From: Chloroflexota bacterium
GTDB taxonomy: Bacteria; Chloroflexota; Dormibacteria; Dormibacterales; Dormibacteraceae
DNA length: 15,156 nt
Direction: 5' to 3'
Assembly: GCA_005880175.1 (NCBI GenBank)
Contig: VBJR01000225.1
Location: 1-15,156 of the forward strand
In this document: piece by piece, positions 5,638 through 14,086 of the stretch
Numbering within the stretch: the first letter of the stretch is position 1
Layout: every line of letters begins with the position of its first letter
Notes under the pieces: model-generated
Told to the model about the DNA's origin: nothing
What the model saw: the letters and a program-made list of their open reading frames with translations, nothing else
The model's database searches: none
Program-made: the position numbers and the translations under genes

Positions 5638-8600
5638 TCAGTAGCCCAGTGGCTGCAGCTGCTGGAACCCGGGGCCGAAGCTGTAGGCGATCCGGCGGAC
5701 CGGATCGACCTGGAGGTCGTGGTTCCCGCTGATCAGGGGCAGGGTGAAGATGTTCGACTTCTCGTTGGTCGAGAGCAGCTGCCCCTGCTCGTTGTAGACG
5801 AGGAGCTGGCTCAACGCGTTGTTGTTGAACCCCACGTCGCCGCCCACGGTCCGCTGGACCAGGAACAGGCCGTGCTGGGGGTCGGCCGCCACGTGGACGC
5901 CGAACGCCCCCGGTCCTGACAGCCCGCTCGGAAGCGTGACCACGGTGCCCGACCTGGCGGCCAGGTCGTAGATCGCCAGCTGCGGGGCGCAGGCGTCCAC
6001 CACCGCCGCCTTGTTGGTGACCGAGTCCACCGCGAGGTTGAAGGGGATGCCCTCGGTCCCAGTCCCGGTGAACGAGGTGCTGCTCCCGCTCGCGAGGTCG
6101 GTCAACAGGATGGTGTCGGGCTTGCTGCAGCCCTGGGTGAAGTCCGCGAACAAGCCGACCCCGGTCCGGCTCGTCGTGTTCTCGTCGAACCCGCCGAGCC
6201 CCGGCACGCTCAGCCCGGCCAGCGCCGCAGAGGTGTCGAACGGCGCCGAGAACGTGTTCGCCGGGATGTTCGACGTGAACACCGGGAACTTGCCGGTCGC
6301 CGGGACGCGGTAGATGAACGCCCCGTTGGCGTCCACCTCGTTGGTCGCCGCCAGCAGCGGGTTGGTGCCGCTGGGCGGCGTCCACGCCGCCCCCAGCGTC
6401 CCGCCGGACACCGGGTCGAGGACGTGGAACGAGTCGATCGCGCCGGCGCCCAGGTCGCCGTCCCCGACCAGGCCGACGCCGCCGCCCCAGACGCCCCAGC
6501 CCGGCGTCAGGAACGTGTGCAGGGGCGCGGTGCTGGTCGCCGCCGTCGCCTTGACCAGGTAGCTGCTCTGGTCGAACGTCTCCACGGTCGACTCGAAGTT
6601 GCCGGCCGCGTCGTGCTGGCCCGACGTGATCAGGCCGGTCGTGCCGTGCGGGTCGATGCCGAAGCCCTCGTTGACGAAGCCGCCGTCGGCCGGCTTCACC
6701 CCGTCGCGCACCACGGTGCTGACGTCGCTGGCCTCGCCCGCCTGGGCGCCCGCGTGGGTGGCGACGATCCGGACCACGTGGTTCATGGCCGGCGTCAGCC
6801 CGGCGGCCGCGGCGGTCAGCGTCGTGCTGCCCGACGCGCCCGACACCGCCACGGCGGTCACGGACCCGAAGTCCATCCCGTTGTTGTCACGGCCCGTCCC
6901 GTTCGGGTTGTTGAACGTGTTCTCGGTGCCGAGGATGCCCGGCCCGGGGTAGCCGACCTCGATGATCGCCCCGTCCGCGCCGCTGACGCTGGTCACGTTC
7001 CAGGTGACCTTGAGGCTGCCGTTGAACGGGATCTCGAGGAAGTGGCCCGACGCCGAGCTGCCGGTCGCCAGCAGCGGGGCCGCCGGCCGGGTCGCGCCGG
7101 CGGGCGCCAGGCGGGTGAACGCGAAGTCGCTGTACAAGGTCGAGCCGTCCGGGTTGGTGCCGAGCTGGATGCCGACGCCGTGGATGCCGCCGCCGCCCAG
7201 CGCGCTGACCGGCACGTTGACCGTGCCCTTCGTGGCCGTCAGCTGCTGGCTGAACGCGGGCCGGAAGACGTTGCCGGTCGAGGGATCGACGCGGCCCGGC
7301 TCCGACACCAGCAGCGTGGGCGTCGCGTTGCTGGACACGCCAGTCAGGTCGTACGTGACCGGGATCTGCGACCCGCTCACGACGGCCGGGACGCTCGGCG
7401 CCAGCGCGCCCCGGACGGTCGCGTCGGCGGGCCCGAACGTCAGGGAGACGCTCTTGCTGACCGTCGTGCCGCTGGAGACGGCCTGGTACGTCAGCTGGAC
7501 GGTGCGCGGCGTGGTCGAGGCGACGGGCAGGCCCGCCGCCGTGAGGATGCGCGAGGGCAGCAGACGCGCCCAGCGCGTGGTGGCCAGCTGCGTGCCCGTG
7601 CCGGCGGCGGTCAGGCTGAACGTCGCGCCGCTGGTCAGGCCCTCCCAGTCCGGGGCGATGGTGATCCAGGCCAGCTGGTCGCGGTCGGTGTCCGACGGCC
7701 CCTGCAGGTCGATGTTCGTGGGGTCGGTGTCGGTCTGGAACGCGCCGTCGAGGAGGGCGAGGTTCCGCCGCTGGGCGACGGCGACCCGGGGCGCGGCCTG
7801 CGCCACCGTGGTGCCGCCCTGCCGGATCAGCGACTCCACCGCCCGGCCCAGGTTCAGCTGCGGCCCCACGTTCAGCGTGGTGTCCGCCTGCGGCACCTGC
7901 GGGACCGGATCGGCGTTGGCGATCAGGAAGCTGCGCACGTCGCCCGGGCTGGCGAACGGGTGCCCGGTGACGCGTGCCGCCTGCTGGACGACCGCGGCGG
8001 CCGCGGCCACCTCCGGGGCGGAGGCCGACGTGCCGCCGCTCAGCACCACGTCCACCGCGTCGAACGAGCCCCCGAAGTGGTGGTTCAGCGCCACGATGTT
8101 GTCGGCGGGCGCGGAGATGTTGACGCGGCTCCCGAAGCCGCTCGCGAAGCTGGTGAAGCCGGTCCAGCGCGTCTCCGGGTACGCGTGCTGGGCGGCCGTG
8201 GTGCCGCTCCCGGCGAACTGGGGCGGCGCGGCGAACACGTCGTCGAGCGTCGTGCCGCCCACGTCGATCGAACCGCTGTCGGCGACCCGCGACGGCACGG
8301 TGGACTGGCGGACGTCGTCGAGGCTGGTCGGGGTGCCGATGTTGGTCGGCGCGGCGCCGCCGGATGGGCCGATCGCCGCGTTCGTGAACGTCCGCGTCCC
8401 GTCGTTGGACGAGATGCTCACGACGATGCCCCGGCTGTGGACCAGCGAGGCGATCACCGACTCGGCCAGCGGGTCCTCCTCCAGGTACCGGCCCGGGAAG
8501 CCGAGCGTGTCGAACCCGAAGCCCAGGCTGGCGGTGATCACGTTCGGCTGCGGGCTCTGCATGCCGGCCCCCAGGAGGGCGCCGTCGATGTCGGACATGC

Positions 8601-9861
8601 CGGGCGCCGAGGAGGCCGGCACGACCAGCCGGTAGCTGGCCCCCGGCGCGATGCCGAGCAGGTCGGTCGGACCCGCGCCCAGCTCGCCGGCGCGCTGCTG
8701 GTCGTGGGGCAGCGGCGCCATCACGGAGAAGTCGAGGCCGACCTCGCCGAGCGACCCGTCCACGCCGCAGACCTCGCCCAGGCCGTTCAGGTTGCCGGCG
8801 GTGTCGGACGTGTACGTCGGGATCAGCGGCATCGAGGGCAGGTCCAGGAACCGCTGGCCGTTCGTGACCTCGGTGGTCGCCCCGTTGTTCTGCGCGAACT
8901 GCGTGCACGGGTCGTTCGGGTTGCCGGCCGCGCTCGCGTCGTACAGGTCACCGACCGAGACGTTGGTGATGACCTCTCCCTGCCCGGGCAGCTGGTGCAG
9001 GTACTGCCCGATCTCGTCGAACGCGGCGACCGCGTTCGTGCCGGGCGTGTTCAGCAGGCTCTGCGCGCTGTTGGCCACCGCGAAGTTGGTGGGCACGCTG
9101 GCCGCCGTCGGGCTGGCGGCGGCCGCCGCCAGCCGGGCGCCGGCCGCCGGCGGGAGCGCGATGCTGTTCGACTGCGCCGTGCTCACCGACCAGTCCGGCG
9201 ACGCGTACACGGCCGCCTTCGACTGGAGCAGCGCCGCGGCCGCCTCGGGCACCGCGGCGCCGGTCACGTGGACGCGGTAGGCGCTGGACAGGTCCAGCGC
9301 CGGCGCGCCGCTCGCGGTCCGCACGCCGCCGGCCATCGCCGCGAGCGTGCCCCGGTCGAACGTCCGGAACAGCCGCTCGACGCGGTCCGCGCCCAGCCTG
9401 CCCAGGAGCCGGTTGGTGGCGGCGTCGCTGGTCAGGGCCGGTGCCGAGCCGCGCGCCGTGCTGAGCGTGTCCTGCGGAACCGTCACGCCCGGGGCGAACA
9501 CGACGACGAGCTCACCGGGGACGTACGGCTGCTGCGGCCCGCGGGCCAGGTCCTGGATCAGCTGCTGCCGGTCGACCAGGCCGAGCTTCGCGCCCGGTCC
9601 GGCGTCGGCCGCGCGGATGCCCGGGAACGCGCGGTACGTCACGTGCTCGTGGTCGGCGGACATGACCTGCACGACCCCGCTGTCGTACACGATGGCCGTG
9701 TCGCCGTTGGGCAGTTGGAGCCGGTCCAGGACCCCGCTCTGGCCCGTGGCGGGCGCGGCGGCGGCGGGCACCACCTGTCCCGCCGTGCCTCCCGTCAGCG
9801 CCATGCCGAGGGCCACTGCCGCCGCGCCGAGGGCGCGCGCCAGCGTCCTGCGTCTTCGCAT
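5638..9861 (-). CDS. Large secreted S8 (subtilisin-like) peptidase family protein with beta-rich C-terminal region
   Basis: The 1407-residue protein begins with a signal peptide (MRRRRTLARALG, hydrophobic core to about 27, AxA site near 34-36). A pro-region includes YVPGELVVVFAPGV (113-126). The S8 core shows a candidate Asp in NVSVGDLYDAS (Asp305), the GIAPGASYRLVVP strand (403-415), the oxyanion Asn in VVSISSND (Asn486) and the Ser box SGGTSASAPEVAA (Ser612). A canonical HGTHVAG box is absent; His386 in PLPHDQQR is the nearest candidate. Residues about 690-1050 look like beta-sandwich segments. About 1060-1407 carry blade-like repeats (LAVDSVTNKAAVVD, VAADPQHGLFLV, LQVDPVRRIAYSF), suggesting a beta-propeller. 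There is no wall anchor or membrane tail, so it should be released. ATG 9861 has GGGAGG at 9869-9874, 7 nt away. Substrate is unknown; maturation of an exported peptide is only a possibility. Confidence 0.85.
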   Translation of the reverse strand: MRRRRTLARALGAAAVALGMALTGGTAGQVVPAAAAPATGQSGVLDRLQLPNGDTAIVYDSGVVQVMSADHEHVTYRAFPGIRAADAGPGAKLGLVDRQQLIQDLARGPQQPYVPGELVVVFAPGVTVPQDTLSTARGSAPALTSDAATNRLLGRLGADRVERLFRTFDRGTLAAMAGGVRTASGAPALDLSSAYRVHVTGAAVPEAAAALLQSKAAVYASPDWSVSTAQSNSIALPPAAGARLAAAAASPTAASVPTNFAVANSAQSLLNTPGTNAVAAFDEIGQYLHQLPGQGEVITNVSVGDLYDASAAGNPNDPCTQFAQNNGATTEVTNGQRFLDLPSMPLIPTYTSDTAGNLNGLGEVCGVDGSLGEVGLDFSVMAPLPHDQQRAGELGAGPTDLLGIAPGASYRLVVPASSAPGMSDIDGALLGAGMQSPQPNVITASLGFGFDTLGFPGRYLEEDPLAESVIASLVHSRGIVVSISSNDGTRTFTNAAIGPSGGAAPTNIGTPTSLDDVRQSTVPSRVADSGSIDVGGTTLDDVFAAPPQFAGSGTTAAQHAYPETRWTGFTSFASGFGSRVNISAPADNIVALNHHFGGSFDAVDVVLSGGTSASAPEVAAAAAVVQQAARVTGHPFASPGDVRSFLIANADPVPQVPQADTTLNVGPQLNLGRAVESLIRQGGTTVAQAAPRVAVAQRRNLALLDGAFQTDTDPTNIDLQGPSDTDRDQLAWITIAPDWEGLTSGATFSLTAAGTGTQLATTRWARLLPSRILTAAGLPVASTTPRTVQLTYQAVSSGTTVSKSVSLTFGPADATVRGALAPSVPAVVSGSQIPVTYDLTGVSSNATPTLLVSEPGRVDPSTGNVFRPAFSQQLTATKGTVNVPVSALGGGGIHGVGIQLGTNPDGSTLYSDFAFTRLAPAGATRPAAPLLATGSSASGHFLEIPFNGSLKVTWNVTSVSGADGAIIEVGYPGPGILGTENTFNNPNGTGRDNNGMDFGSVTAVAVSGASGSTTLTAAAAGLTPAMNHVVRIVATHAGAQAGEASDVSTVVRDGVKPADGGFVNEGFGIDPHGTTGLITSGQHDAAGNFESTVETFDQSSYLVKATAATSTAPLHTFLTPGWGVWGGGVGLVGDGDLGAGAIDSFHVLDPVSGGTLGAAWTPPSGTNPLLAATNEVDANGAFIYRVPATGKFPVFTSNIPANTFSAPFDTSAALAGLSVPGLGGFDENTTSRTGVGLFADFTQGCSKPDTILLTDLASGSSTSFTGTGTEGIPFNLAVDSVTNKAAVVDACAPQLAIYDLAARSGTVVTLPSGLSGPGAFGVHVAADPQHGLFLVQRTVGGDVGFNNNALSQLLVYNEQGQLLSTNEKSNIFTLPLISGNHDLQVDPVRRIAYSFGPGFQQLQPLGY

Positions 9862-10000
9862 CTTCGTTCCTCCCTGTGCAACCAGTGCGGTTGAGATTGA
9901 CCGCCCCCCAGTCGATCACGCGCCGCTTACCAGCACCTTGCCGCTTCCGTGCCGGCCCCGCGTCAGGTCGTCGCGACCACGGAGGTACAGTTGAGCCCGG
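9862..10000. promoter_or_regulatory. Divergent promoter region between protease and AfsR-like regulator
   Basis: This 139-bp region must hold the start signals of both divergent genes. The protease ribosome site is clear at 9869-9874; a GGAGG at 9981-9985 lies 15 nt before the AfsR-like ATG. The minus strand carries CTGGTAAGC (9933-9925) followed 7 nt later by GATCG. The same 9-mer, followed by GATCG after 5 nt, occurs upstream of the HTH-TPR gene at 3826-3844. No consensus -35/-10 pair is obvious. Confidence 0.45.
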
Positions 10001-13000
10001 ATGGACTTCCGCCTGCTGGGCCCCGTCGAGGCCCATCACGACGGGCGGCGGATCGATCTGGGGCGGCGAAAGGAACGGTGGTTGCTCGGACTGCTCATGC
10101 TCGAAGCGGGGCGGCATGTCTCGACCGACCGGCTGATCGACCTGCTCTGGACCGTGGAGCCGCCGGCCAACGCCAGGGCGGCCGTGCACACCTCGGTGGC
10201 GCGGCTCCGGGCCCGGCTGGCGCCGTACGGCGTCCACCTGGTCGGCTCCGGGGGCGGGTACGCGGCCGACGTGGACCCGGAGTCGGTGGACGCGCACCGG
10301 TTCTCCCGGCAGGTCGCGGCGGCGGAGGAGCTGGCCGACCCGGCCGCGCGCGCGGACGTCCTGCGCGAGGCGCTCGCGCTCTGGCGCGGGCCGCTGCTGG
10401 CCGACGTCGCCGACGACCGCCTGCGGGCTCGCGTGGGCGCGGCCCTGGAGGAGCGCCGGCTCGCGGCGGCCGAGCGCCTGGCCGAGGCCGAGCTGGAGGC
10501 CGGCCGGCCCGACCGCGCGATCGAGGACGTGGTGGACCTCGTCGAGGAGGACCTGGGCCGGGAGCCGCTGGTGGCGCTGCTGATGACGGCGCTGCACCGC
10601 GCCGGCCGCCCCGGCGACGCGCTCGCCCTGTACCGGCGGACAGAGGAGTTCCTGGCCGCCGAGCTGGGCCTGGCGCCGGGCCCGGAGCTGCGCCGGCTGC
10701 AGGAGCGGATCCAGCGCGGCGAGGCGGCGCCGGCCGCGGTCGAGCCCGGCGTCCGCCACGGCCGGCGGTACCTGCCGGCCGGCGTGCCCGACTTCACCGG
10801 CCGCGAGGACGACCTGCGCCGGCTCGAGCAGCTGGCCGGGGACGGCGGCCGGGCGGTGGTCGTGGTGGCCGGGAGCGCCGGCGTCGGCAAGACGTCGCTG
10901 GCCGTGCGCTGGGCGCGCTCGGCGGCCGAGCGCTTCCCCGACGGCCAGCTCTTCCTGAACCTGCGCGGCTACGAGCCGGACTTCACGCTGCGGCCGCTCG
11001 ACGCGCTGGCCCAGCTCCTGCGTGCCCTCGACGTGCCCGAGCGGACGATCCCGGACGACCTGGACGCCGCGGCCGCGCTGTACCGGTCGGTCCTGGCGGA
11101 CCGCCGGGTCCTCGTTTTACTGGACAACGCCGCCGACGCCGACCAGGTGCGGCCGCTGCTGCCCACCGGCCGCGGCAGCCTCGCGCTCGTCACCAGCCGG
11201 CAGCGGCTGTCCGGCCTGGTCGCCCGGGACGGCGCCCGCCGGCTGGACCTGGACGTGCTCCCGCTCGACGAGGCGGTGGCGCTCCTGGGCCGCGTCGCCG
11301 GCGACCGGATCGCCGCCGAGCCCGACGCCGCGCGCCGGCTGGCGTCCGCGTGCGCCCGGCTGCCCCTGGCCCTGCGCATCGCCGCGGCCCACCTGGCCGA
11401 CCGGCCGGGCCTCGCCATCGCCGAGTACGTGCGCCGGCTGGAGGCGGGCGACCGGCTGGGGGCGCTGGAGATCGACGGCGACGGACAGGCGTCCGTGCGG
11501 GCCGCGTTCGAGCTCTCCTACCGGCTGCTCGACGCCGGCGACGCCCGCCTGTTCCGGCTGCTGGGCCTGGTCCCGGGCGCCGACGTGGCCGGCCCGGCGG
11601 CGGCCGCGCTGGCCGGGACCACGACGGCCGAGGCGCGGCGCCTGCTCGACCGGCTGCACGCGGCGTGCCTGGTCGAGCGGCCGGGGCCCGACCGCCACGC
11701 CTGCCACGACCTGCTCCGGCTGTACGCGCGCGAGCTGGCCGGGGCCGGCGACGAGGCGGCCGGCGCGGTACAGCGCCTCGACCGCTGGTACGTGGGTTCG
11801 GCGCAGGCCGCCGCCCGGCTGCTGTACCCGCAGGTGGCCCGCCTCCCCGCCGCCGGTGACCCGGTCGAGCCGGCGCCGCCGTTCGCCGAGCCGGCCGAGG
11901 CGCTGGCCTGGCTGGACGAGGAGTGGGCGAACCTGGGGGCGCTGATCCGGGCCGCCGCCGAGCGCCGGGCGCCGGCGGCCTGGCTGGTCGCCGACGCCCT
12001 CCGCGGCTACCTCTCGCTGAGCCGCCGGCTGGCCGACTGGCCGGCCCTGGCCGCGGCCGCGCTGCGGGCCGCCGAGGCGGCGAACGACCCGGCCGGCTGG
12101 GCCGCCGTGCAGCTCGGGCTGGGCACCTGCCTCTCGCTCGGGCACCGCCACACGGAAGCGGTCGAGCACCTCAGCGAGGCCCTGGCCCCGGCCCGGGAGG
12201 CGGGCTGGCTGGCCGGCCAGGCCGCGATCATGGGCACGCTGTCGGTCGTCCACCGCCACATCGGCCAGTTCCGGGAGTCCCGGGCGTACCTGGACGAGAC
12301 GCTGGCCCTGGCCCGCCGGGGCGGGTGGGAGGACGGCGAGGCGACCGCGCTCGGCAACCTCGGCTTCGGGTACGTGGCGACGGGACCCCTGTCGACCGCC
12401 GTCGCGTACCTCACCCAGGCGATCGAGCTGCACCAGCGGCGCGGCCACCGCGAGGCGACGGGCATGTTCGTCGGCGCGCTGGCCGACTCCTACCGGGCGC
12501 TGGGCCGGATCGAGGGCTGCTCGTGCTCGCGCACACGCACCGTCAGGCCGGCCGTCTCGCCGAGTCTGCCGCGTGCGCCGCCGAGGCGGCGGCGATCGGC
12601 CGGGACGTGGACGACGGCGGGGTGCGGGTCGGCGCGCTCAACGCGCTGGGCGCCGCCCGGCTCGCCCTGGGCGAGGCCGACGCGGCGGCCGGCCTCCACC
12701 GCGAGGCGCTGGCGTGGGCTCGCGAGGCGGGCACGGGGCTGGGTGAGGCGGAGGCGCTGCTCGGGCTGGCCGCCGTGGACCGGCGCGCGTGCCGGTACCC
12801 GGCCGCGGAGGTGAACGCCGCCGCAGCCCTGGCCGTCGCCCGGTCGCGGGGCCTGCGCCTGCTGGAGGGCGACGCGCTCGGCGCCCTCGCCGCCACGGCG
12901 CTGGCCCGGGGCCGGATCGAGGAAGCCGCCACGCTGGCCGGCCAGGCCGTTGCCCTCCACGAGGAGACGGGGCACCACTTCGGCCGCCTGGAGGCTCGGC

Positions 13001-13059
13001 GGCTGCTGGACGAGGCGAGGCGCCCGCCCACCACGCTCACCAGGGCGTCGGGCTACTGA
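10001..13059 (+). CDS. AfsR/SARP-like BTAD regulator with NB-ARC and TPR domains, interrupted by an apparent -1 frameshift
   Basis: From ATG 10001 the protein has an OmpR-type winged-helix DNA-binding domain (1-95, starting MDFRLLGPVE), a bacterial transcriptional activation domain (about 97-240, ending LAPGPELRRLQ) and an NB-ARC ATPase. The ATPase shows PDFTGRED (263-270), Walker A GSAGVGKT (291-298), Walker B RVLVLLDN (369-376), a sensor strand SLALVTSRQRL, and LPLAL (454-458). TPR repeats follow (about 600 on). Frame 10001 stays good to Glu838 (12512-12514), then turns Arg/Pro-rich and stops at 12814. The TPR reading resumes in the -1 frame from GGG 12514-12516 (GLLVLAHTHRQAGRLAESA) to the stop at 13059. 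Adding one G to the GGG run restores a single protein of about 1019 residues, typical of AfsR-like regulators. Such proteins activate secondary-metabolite promoters. Confidence 0.85.
12512..12519 (+). other. Frameshift site within the AfsR-like regulator
   Basis: The upstream frame reads ATC GAG GGC TGC; the downstream frame reads CGA GGG CTG CTC. One missing G in the run at 12514-12516 would explain the change. The DNA and NTP-binding domains lie wholly upstream and only the last TPR repeats are affected. It may be a sequencing error in a G run, a real mutation yielding a truncated protein with a scrambled tail, or less likely programmed slippage; no classical slippery heptamer is visible. 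Confidence 0.75.
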
Positions 13060-13088
13060 TCGGGGTAGCGCGGGCCGGGAATTCTCCC

Positions 13089-13108
13089 TAGAATACCCCC
13101 GTGGGTAT
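13089..13108 (+). promoter_or_regulatory. Leaderless promoter with overlapping dyad resembling a CsoR-type operator
   Basis: TAGAAT (13089-13094) is a good -10 box; a start 7 nt downstream would fall on GTG 13101, giving a leaderless mRNA. Overlapping it is a perfect dyad ATACCC-CCGT-GGGTAT (13093-13108) that spans the start codon. A/T-flanked CCC...GGG dyads of this kind are bound by CsoR/RcnR-family metal or sulfur repressors. No such repressor is in the window and no clear -35 box is seen. Confidence 0.55.
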
Positions 13109-13442
13109 CGAGGTCCCGAGCGAGCCTGCCCCCATCGCCTGCACGCTGAACGGCGCCGATATGCGGCAGCGCGCCGCCGCCTGGCGCGCGCTGCTCGGCA
13201 GCGGCCTGGTGGAGCGGCGCCGGGTGCCCGGCGGCGTCCGGTTCAGCGCCCGGGAGGGCGCGCGGGCGACGCTCCTGGAGCTGCTCGAGCTCGAGCGGGA
13301 GTGCTGCCCGTGGATGGACATCGAGGTCGCGGACGGGGTGGCCACGATCACCTCGGACCGGGCGGAGGGCCGGGCCGTGCTGGCGCTGCTGGGCACGGCG
13401 GCCGGCGTCTGGATGTGGCGGTCGCGGCAGGCCGCGAGGTGA
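13101..13442 (+). CDS. Small conserved hypothetical protein with CC-W motif, first of a tandem pair
   Basis: The 113-residue protein is of unknown function. It aligns closely with the next gene: I-x-C-T-L near the start (Cys14), AAAWRALLGSGLVERRR with VPGGVR, LELERECCPWMDIE (Cys68-Cys69, Trp71) and ATITSDRAEG. Small actinobacterial proteins with an E-x-CC-x-W motif form an uncharacterised family. The three shared cysteines suggest metal binding, which would agree with the metal-repressor-like dyad at its start, but this is inference. The tail (LALLGTAAGVWMWRSRQAAR) is hydrophobic then basic and is absent from the paralogue. GTG 13101 is chosen as a probable leaderless start, since no Shine-Dalgarno site precedes it. 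It lies 41 nt after the AfsR-like gene. Confidence 0.78.
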   Translation: MGIEVPSEPAPIACTLNGADMRQRAAAWRALLGSGLVERRRVPGGVRFSAREGARATLLELLELERECCPWMDIEVADGVATITSDRAEGRAVLALLGTAAGVWMWRSRQAAR

Positions 13443-13447
13443 GAGAC

Positions 13448-13744
13448 ATGAAGCCACTCCCCATCGTCTGCACGCTGACCGAGTCGGAGCTGAAGGACCG
13501 CGGCACGGCCTGGGCGAAGCTGCTCGGCAGCGGGCTGGTGGAGCGGAGGCGGATCCCGGGCGGCGTGCGGCTCGCGCCCGAGCCGGGCGCCCGGGTGGCC
13601 CTGCTCGACCTGGTCGAGCTCGAGCGCGCGTGCTGCCTCTGGATGGACATCGAGATCGGGGAGGCGGCCGTCGTGACGATCACCTCCGACAGCGCCGACG
13701 GCGAGGCCGTCATTGCGCAGGCGTTCCTGCCCGCCGGCGCGTAG
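13448..13744 (+). CDS. Small conserved hypothetical protein with CC-W motif, second of a tandem pair
   Basis: This 98-residue soluble protein of unknown function is a tandem paralogue of the preceding gene. Shared blocks are IVCTL (Cys8), AWAKLLGSGLVERRR with IPGGVR, LVELERACCLWMDIEI (Cys62-Cys63, Trp65) and VTITSDSADGEAV. It lacks the hydrophobic/basic tail of its partner and ends FLPAGA. ATG 13448 starts 5 nt after the upstream stop, and GAGG at 13436-13439 overlaps the end of the upstream gene. The two are thus very probably one operon with coupled translation. The conserved cysteines are metal- or redox-ligand candidates. No membrane segment or signal peptide is seen. Confidence 0.82.
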   Translation: MKPLPIVCTLTESELKDRGTAWAKLLGSGLVERRRIPGGVRLAPEPGARVALLDLVELERACCLWMDIEIGEAAVVTITSDSADGEAVIAQAFLPAGA

Positions 13745-14086
13745 GTGAGCAATTCCGAATTCGACGCCCTGGCGATGAAAGCGTGCTCCGGATGGATTGG
13801 CGTGTGCGATCTCGTCTGAGCGGATCGAAGCACGAAGCCACGGAGGACACGAAGACGCACGAAGCGCCTGGCGCCGCCGCGTCGCCTCACTCCCAGATCA
13901 ACCCGCCGCAGTCTTCGGAGGTCGTCGGGTGACCGTCTCGCCGGGCCCTTCGTGCGTCTCCGTGCGCTTCGTGCCTTCGTGCTTCACCTCACTCGGACAG
14001 ATCACCGGCCCTATCTCGGCTTCCGGACGTCGACGGAACTGGTATCAATCGTCCAGGACGCTTCCCATCCGGAGGGCGGCGGCGGC
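13745..14086. other. Non-coding region before the PKS gene
   Basis: I see no credible gene in these 342 bp. Codon character is lost compared with the flanks. The region holds one inverted-repeat element built on CACGAAG heptamers, and ends with GGAGGG (14071-14076), the ribosome site of the PKS. No consensus promoter for the PKS stands out. Confidence 0.7.
13827..13985. repeat. 37-bp inverted repeat built from CACGAAG heptamers
   Basis: The left arm (13827-13863) matches the reverse complement of the right arm (13949-13985) at 32 of 37 positions without gaps, around an 85-nt loop. CACGAAG occurs at 13831, 13848 and 13858 on the plus strand, and CTTCGTG at 13948, 13967 and 13975. It sits between the CC-W genes and the PKS, and may be a dispersed intergenic repeat or a transcription-ending structure. 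Confidence 0.75.

Noticed and set aside
6424..9894. Long plus-strand open frame opposite the protease
   Set aside because: Translation is Arg/Gly/Ala low-complexity with no recognisable motif, whereas the minus-strand frame has a signal peptide and S8 boxes.
11117..12448. Minus-strand open frame inside the AfsR-like gene
   Set aside because: Antisense shadow of NB-ARC and TPR coding sequence, Gln/Arg/Gly-rich with no domain.
12815..13059. Separate small TPR gene downstream of the AfsR-like regulator
   Set aside because: The frame continues the TPR series of the upstream gene from 12514 with no start codon or ribosome site at the junction; a frameshifted single gene explains it better.
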